Position numbers and translations under genes: made by a program. 64,000 nucleotides of DNA from Lumnitzera littorea (lineage: Eukaryota; Streptophyta; Magnoliopsida; Myrtales; Combretaceae): the NCBI GenBank assembly GCA_024138015.1, contig JAMXBB010000002.1:9481183-9545182 (forward strand), given 5' to 3'. The notes beneath the pieces were generated by a model. The model was given only the letters and a program-made list of their open reading frames with translations. It was not told the origin of the DNA and made no database searches. Below, piece after piece: positions 58,353 through 64,000 of the stretch (position 1 is its first letter; each line of letters begins with the position of its first letter).

Positions 58353-59740
58353 TATTACGCCTTGAAATCATAGATTTGCCACAGTTCTACCGTGTAAACT
58401 AACCTATGACAATAATTGGTCTTACAGTACTTATCATAAATACGATCTATACAAGGTATTGACGACTTCTTGCTTTGAAGCAAATAGTTTGATTAAGATT
58501 TTAGCTAAAATTTACTATAAAGATTTTAGCTAAAATTTACTATAAAGATTAAATCCTTAAACCATATATATATAATTACATTCACATTATCATAGAATTC
58601 CCAAGAGATTCTACATAATACAACAGTTAGCTAATTTACGTATCATATAGTGGTTCTTCGTCTTAACGATACTAGCAAGACCTTAAACAAAACTTGATCA
58701 TTGTACCGGTTGATCCTCACTCTCCATAACTTCAAAAGAAATCTAACCTTTAGGTAATTGTATCACGACATCACAAATCAAAAGTCAGAATCTGCAAAAG
58801 AGTTTATATGGATATAAGCAACTATAGCTCAGTAAGTTGAATTAGAGACTTATGAAAGTATACAAGCACATTTAGGATTATTAACAATTAATTATAGCAA
58901 TGTAACAAACAAATATCATCACACAACGTGGTCTGGTCCATTATAAAATTAGAGTAATTTCGCTTGCTCTAATCTGGGTTGAGGAGTTTCCGTTAATGCA
59001 ACGGCTCACAACCAAACCCAGGTTTGTGTAATAGAGACACTGTTTCCCCTAAGACTTATCCTTTGAACCAATGCCCCTATCTTCATCGCGACCTCCTCTC
59101 TTGTCACTTAGTTCGGTTAAGAGTAAAGAAATGACCATTATGCTATCCAACGCTATCTTTTTCGAATGTGTCGGTATTTGGTTAGAGAATCCTAATGATC
59201 TCCTAAAGGGTTGCAATGCATGACAAATTAGGATATTAGGGTCGATTAGGATTATGTTTGATTTAGGGTGTTCAGATAATTCTACACCAATCCACTCATA
59301 ACAGTCATCAACCACAACAGAGATTTCAATACGAAATAAGATATGCAAGCACATGCATAAAACTACTTATAATTACAATGATACACAATCCTAAGTCTTC
59401 GAGTACTCTAAAATAATACTCCTAATACGGTGAAGTATTAAACATAACTTATCTGAAATCCTCGGTTGTTTGCTCAATCAGTTGCAGGTTGACTTACTTC
59501 CGTATATCCTATAATATAAATACGGTTTTTAGTATTTATATTTTAATGATACATATTCTAGGTTTTGATTTAACTCAATTCTCCTTACATACCTATTATT
59601 TACTAACGATTCGTTCTACATTAATTCGGGGTTTAGTTTTTGAATCGGATTCCGGTTCATGCTTTAAATTGGTTCCAACTACAAGTAAATCCTAAAATAC
59701 ATTTCAAACCTTAATGTGAAATTAATCACATTAAGCTTGA
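58353..59740 (-). repeat. Long LTR copy F (- strand), decayed and truncated
   Basis: From tattacgccttgaaatc at 58353 it aligns in order with the 3' third of copies A and G: the gtgtaaactaacct, agctcagtaagtt, gaggagtttcc, cgacctcctctcttgtcacttagtt and aaatgaccatt segments. It is more diverged than the others and includes a short direct duplication (gattttagctaaaatttac twice, 58497-58550). The right limit is approximate. Confidence 0.65.
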
Positions 59741-59800
59741 GTGATGGGAATCGAGCTATTAGCCTTTTAACCTGCAGTCAAGCCCGATGACTAAAAGTGG

Positions 59801-60598
59801 TGTGAACCGTGACCAAGAATAGACAAGGCCGATCATTGGATGGGATGGGTCCAAGCTTGCAAAAAGCTCAAAAAATGGTTAATGGAAAAAGGTACGAAAA
59901 GAGTTATAAAGACGAATAAAACAGTAAAAAAAAAACTCATGAACAATTCCAAAGGATATGACGTACCAAAGGAACTTTCTAGGACTTACAGTACAATTTG
60001 ATATGACGTACGGATTAGTCCAGTGAGGTTACTCACCACCTAACCTTACTTAAGGGAAAGGATAAGAGCGATGCCGAAAGTAAACAAGCAGTATTTATGT
60101 AAGGAAGAAAGTACTCAAGTGTATTAAAGGTAATCTGATCTCCTATAGCTACAAATATAAGGGTATTTATACCTGTAAGTTAGAGCAACTTACCCAAAAG
60201 GGAAAAGACAATAAGGTCATTTCCTAAAGAAGCAATGTACATGATACAAGAGGGTAAAAATGAATATACAAGGAAATCAATCATTAGTACTACAAATTCT
60301 CCATACGATACTATACATGTAACTATGCTGCATTGGTAAGGTTATTAGGGGATGCGGACAAAAAGGTACAAACGGGTAGGAATGTTTGAGTAGGAATGGC
60401 CTAATCAATCCGGATTCTCTATCTCTTGTCCTTTCAGCAAGGATGACGTTGAGTGATTAGTCGGCTTGGCATTAGAGTAGTCATCAACTTGGTATAACAC
60501 AAAATAAGGGGCGATCATTCGATACAGCATTAAAGGTGACTCGGTAAGTAAGTACTTGGCCTCAATAGAAGTTGGTTGGAACATAAGGATTTGTTACA
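59801..60598 (-). repeat. LTR of family H, - strand member of a head-to-head pair
   Basis: Reads on the - strand from TGTAACAAATCC (60598) to ACGGTTCACA (59801), inverted relative to 60665-61483. Shared features include a TATA-like box on the - strand (aggtataaatacc, about 60159-60171) and blocks around aagtacttggcctc and ggttaaggtt-type words. No PBS follows it, so it is a solo or 3' LTR. Confidence 0.65.
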
Positions 60599-60664
60599 CC
60601 ACTTTAATCCTTGAGCTCGATTGCGGGTTAGAGGCTCCGTAGCTTGATTCCTATCGAGAAGGCT

Positions 60665-61483
60665 TGACAAGACATATTCTTTTACTTCAGCCGACTTCTA
60701 TCGAGGCTAAGTACTTCCTTGATGAGTCACTCCTTCTGCCGTACTGAATGACTGCCAATTTCTCGTAGATAGAATGCTAAGAAACGAATGGCCAAGACAA
60801 CATCCAATCCTCCTTCATGCCTAACTACTTACTCGGCGTCACCCTTATCTCTATGCCAAAAGAGAGACCCCGGACTACATAAACCATCCTTGCTTGGATA
60901 AGCCAACTAACCATATTGTTTTGTCTGCATCCTCTGACAACCTTACCAATATAACATCCCTACATGTACAAGACCACATGTAAAATCTACCCCACTAATT
61001 ATTACTTTTATGAATATTTATTTTTATCTTTTTGTATTGTTGTACATTGCTACTTTAAGATAACCCTCATTTTATATTTTCCCTTTTAGGTAAGTTATCC
61101 TAAATTCTTAGGTATAAATACCCTTTGTATTTATAAGCCATAGATAGATAGATTATCATTAATACCCTTGAGTATTTTTTCCTTCCTAATGTAAACATTC
61201 TGTTATTTTACATTTATCATCACTCTTATCTCAACTCTTGAGCAAGGCTAGGTGGCGAATTACCTCACCAAATCAATTCGTGTGTCATATCGAATTATGT
61301 CATGAGTTCTCAAAAATTCCATTGGTACGTTATATCCTCTAAAGCTATTCGTAGGTTTTACTTACTTTTTATTCGTCGTTCATTCCTTTCATACATTTCC
61401 CTCTATTAAGTCTTTCGAGCTTTTTACAAGTTCAGACCCATCTAGCAATTAGCCTTGTCAGTTCTTGGTTACGATTCGCAACA
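60665..61483 (+). repeat. 5' LTR of family H, + strand
   Basis: An 819-bp LTR from TGACAAGACATATTC to TTCGCAACA, with a TATA-like box at 61110-61120 (aggtataaata). It is followed three bases later by a primer binding site and then a gag-like region, so it is a 5' LTR of a + strand gypsy element. Confidence 0.7.
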
Positions 61484-61486
61484 TCT

Positions 61487-61498
61487 TGGTATTAGAGC
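61487..61498 (+). other. Primer binding site of element H (initiator tRNA-Met type)
   Basis: tggtattagagc differs by one base from the widespread plant PBS TGGTATCAGAGC. Confidence 0.75.
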
Positions 61499-61645
61499 GG
61501 AGGTTTTTGTTCGAGTTGACGTGTGTTTTCAAAGTTCTGTTTTATGTGTGTAAAACAAAGCAAGTTAATGCATTTATTTAAGCGCTATGTTGTTAACTGT
61601 TAGTTTTCTTGAAGTGTTTGTCTGAGCTTTAAATCTGTGAGGAAG

Positions 61646-62332
61646 AATGACTGACTTGAATATGAATGTTGGTATTAGTGATGACAGTAGAGTTATCCAC
61701 CATAGACAATAGTCTCAACGAACTCCTAAAAGCACTGACGAAAGACTTGATGAGATAGCTAACCTCTTGGTGGCTTAACTCGAGCTGTTCATGCGTTGTC
61801 TTATTGACCCACTAAGGCTGCACAAAACACCCCACAAGTTACTCAGCCTGTTAGAGGCCAGAACCCAGCTTAACCTGTTCGAAGTGGCGGCGTAGGCAGA
61901 CGAGTAAGGCAAAAAATAGACCTAAGAGAGCTTGATGAAGAGGATGAAGAGGACAAAGAAGAGTATTTTAAAGAAGAATGTGTACAAATCCCCAAGGCAT
62001 CCAACCATATGAAGCTTCAAATTTTGAGTTTCAATAGATCTGGGATTACTAATGAATATCTGGGGTGAGAAGAGAAGGTGAAACGCATATTTAATTACTA
62101 TCAATATGAGGACTACGAGAAAGTGAGAACTACTGCTGTTAAGTTCTCTGGATATGTCGCCTTATGGTAGAAGAATTTTCAGATGATGAGTAGACGAGAT
62201 GGCTAGCGTGAGATTAATACTTGGCCTGAGATGAAGAGAATACTCAGAAACAGATTCATGTCGAAAACTTATCTTCAAGATAATTTCACTTAGCTTTAGG
62301 AGCTAAAACAAGGAGGTCGAACTATTGACGAA
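61646..62332 (+). pseudogene. gag remnant of gypsy element H
   Basis: Starts at ATG 61646 (MTDLNMNVGISDDSR). After stops it continues as an acidic stretch (LDEEDEEDKEEYFKEE, about 61934-61978), then a retrotransposon gag domain: YYQYEDYEKVRTTAVKFSG, YVALW, INTWPEMKRILRNRFMSK and LKQGGRTIDE. It ends abruptly at 62332, where a long LTR end (tgtcacgtcc) begins. Several stops are present, so it is non-functional. Confidence 0.72.
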
Positions 62333-62512
62333 TGTCACGTCCTAAATAGGAAGAGTCATAACAGTCCCACCGTATAAACTAATTTAAGATAGAAGCTAAC
62401 CTCATAGCTGCTATCATAGATACAATTCGCATAAGGTGCACAACTCAATCAGCTTGAAACGTCTGTTTTGATACCCGTTAATAACCAAACCTGTAGTAGA
62501 GCTGTCACGCCC
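62333..62512 (-). repeat. Truncated 3' end of a long LTR (stub 1)
   Basis: tgtcacgtcctaaatagg onward matches the first 180 bp of 62536 onward (the LTR 3' end, - strand) and stops at ctgtagtagagc. It is inserted into the gag remnant of element H. Confidence 0.7.
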
Positions 62513-62535
62513 CGAAGCGGCAGAGTCGTAACAGC
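62513..62535 (-). repeat. Very short LTR end (stub 2)
   Basis: tgtcacgccccgaagc and a few further bases repeat the LTR terminus once more before the main copy starts at 62536. Confidence 0.7.
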
Positions 62536-64000
62536 TGTCACGCCCCGAACAAGAAGAGTCATAACAGTCCCGACGTGTAAACTAATCTAAGATAGAAGCT
62601 GACCTCACAGCTGCTATCGTAGACGCAGTTTACACAAGGCGCACAACTCAACCAGCTTGAAACGTCTGTTCTGACATCTGTTAATATCCAAACCTGTGGT
62701 AGAGCTTTAACAAAATACTTGTTCTATACAATCTGTAGTTTAGTACTACAACAGTAATTATACAACATTTCACGTCCAAGGGTATTATACAACATTTCAC
62801 GTCCAAGGGTAAGGATTACAATCAGAGTCTTTTAAAAACCACAGGTTATACGATTTATATACAATAAGTTAGAAAACTAGTGGGCTCCCAGGGAATTCCC
62901 ATTTAGTTTTCTTCAAAACTTAAAGACAAAGCAAAAGCTCAGGTTCAGTTAAATTCCTCGTTCCTCACTTTCCCACACAGCAGCACACTAACCTGAGAAC
63001 GTTGGTACCGGAACATCTTTTATCTTCACTCAGTACCTGCAAAAGAGTCTGTAGGGGTGTGAGCACAACTAGCTCAGTAAGTAGGGCGGAGTCAGAAGAG
63101 TACTATACAATCACAAATAAGGTTAATAATTATGATGAAATGCAATGCAATCACTCAAATGAAAACATCGCACAGTGTTAACCGGTCCACTGTGAGGTTA
63201 GAGAAATTTCATCCGCTCCAACCCGGATTGAGGAGTTTCATTGCGACTAAAGTTAAACCAAACCCGGGCTTGTGCAATGGAGAACACCCCCCTCCCAAGA
63301 CCGCCTTCGAACTACGGCCCCCAACCTTGCCGCGACCTCCTCGCCTATCACTTAGTTCAACTAAGGATGGGGAAAGGACCATTTCAGCTATCCTCATCGA
63401 AGGAAGTCGGTGTTTGGCTTAACACTCTTAATCGTTTCCCCTAACGGGTGATTATGCGTGACCAATTACACTTTAGTCGAATAATCATTAGAAATAATCA
63501 AGGGTGACCAATAAGTTCACATAATACAGAATCCATGCAAATATGCAGAACAGCATACTAAGGAGTTAAACTCCTGTCACAACAGAGTATCATTCACACA
63601 CATAGCATGCGCATAATCATCTAACTACAAACACAACCAGAAGTACTCTTGGGTCTCCGGATACTTTTAAAATAGTACCCAAACAGCGGCGAAGCTACCA
63701 TCCCAACTTACTTGTTCAGACGTTCGTTATTTCTGACTTGAATTGTCAGCCGTCTTTGGAAGGTCCTAATTACACAAAAGGTCTAAATTTAGTTTTCGTA
63801 ATAATTACGAAAACATTAAGGTTTAATCTAAAACATATATATATATATATATATATATATTATTTCCATAATATACAGTCATGTTATTAATATTATTAAT
63901 TATTAACATTGTACATCATATTTACTATTACGTATTATATATCGTTTTGATCGTATCGAAACGTACTTTTTATTTATTAATTCACGTTTTGATTCCGGTA
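62536..64000 (-). repeat. Long LTR copy G (- strand), continues beyond the window
   Basis: Begins tgtcacgccccgaacaag on + (the LTR 3' end). It follows copies A and C closely over 1.46 kb, including the gctcagtaagtag, ggattgaggagttt and cgcgacctcctcgcc blocks, up to the (AT)n tract and beyond to the window end. It has a direct 27-bp duplication (acaacatttcacgtccaagg in both units) at about 62754-62808. It is the least decayed copy in its GC-rich part. Confidence 0.75.
63834..63860. repeat. (AT)n microsatellite in LTR copy G
   Basis: About 13 AT units. The equivalent place in copy A (23753-23778) and in copy C (near 37927-37945) also carries an AT tract, so it is a family feature. Confidence 0.9.

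Noticed and set aside
61487..61498. Possible tRNA gene near the tggtattagagc sequence
   Set aside because: Only the 12-base primer binding site complementary to a tRNA 3' end is present; there is no cloverleaf around it.

Overview
This is a stretch of plant nuclear DNA, most likely from a eudicot with a repeat-rich genome. It is strongly AT-rich, its genes carry GT..AG introns, and it is packed with Ty3/gypsy LTR retrotransposons, LINEs and MITEs. There is no operon structure, CRISPR array or RNA gene that I can support. Only three protein-coding genes look intact: the 3' part of a plastid-type protoporphyrinogen oxidase gene (PPOX1/HEMG1 type, + strand, 8773-16896), a one-finger C2H2 zinc-finger gene with a C-terminal EAR motif (- strand, 43377-43892), and a non-canonical Aux/IAA gene of the IAA20/IAA30 type without a degron (+ strand, 51825-53658).

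Layout. 1-8500: a decayed Ty3/gypsy element split at 2097 by a second gypsy element (2098-7138) that has both LTRs and a 5-bp target repeat. 8500-16900: six PPOX exons; the third visible intron holds a complete-looking antisense LINE (9620-15263) between 15-bp target repeats. 16900-22400: AT-rich intergenic DNA with a dead LINE RNase H remnant. 22428-39291: a pile of long (about 3.1-3.5 kb) LTRs from one related group, in both orientations, nested in each other and in LINE fragments. 39300-43370: LINE RT remnant and two tandem Tourist-like MITEs. 43377-46070: the zinc-finger gene and a degraded tandem array of its own upstream region, broken up by MITEs. 46070-51700: intergenic. 51825-53658: Aux/IAA gene. 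55780-57280: a degenerate tandem duplication. 58353-64000: further long LTRs, a head-to-head pair of shorter LTRs followed by a gag remnant, and stacked LTR ends running off the window.

The three host genes are functionally unrelated: tetrapyrrole biosynthesis, transcriptional repression, and auxin-response repression. What links the window is its history of nested insertion: several events can be ordered from target-site repeats visible in the sequence. I found no convincing new molecular system. The most interesting observations are the clean nesting scars, the PPOX gene that keeps an open reading frame despite large intronic insertions, the tandem remnants upstream of the zinc-finger gene, and an antisense reading frame that stays open in two copies of the long LTR.

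All family assignments are from motifs recognised by eye; no database search was run. Boundaries of decayed repeats are approximate unless a target-site repeat is given.
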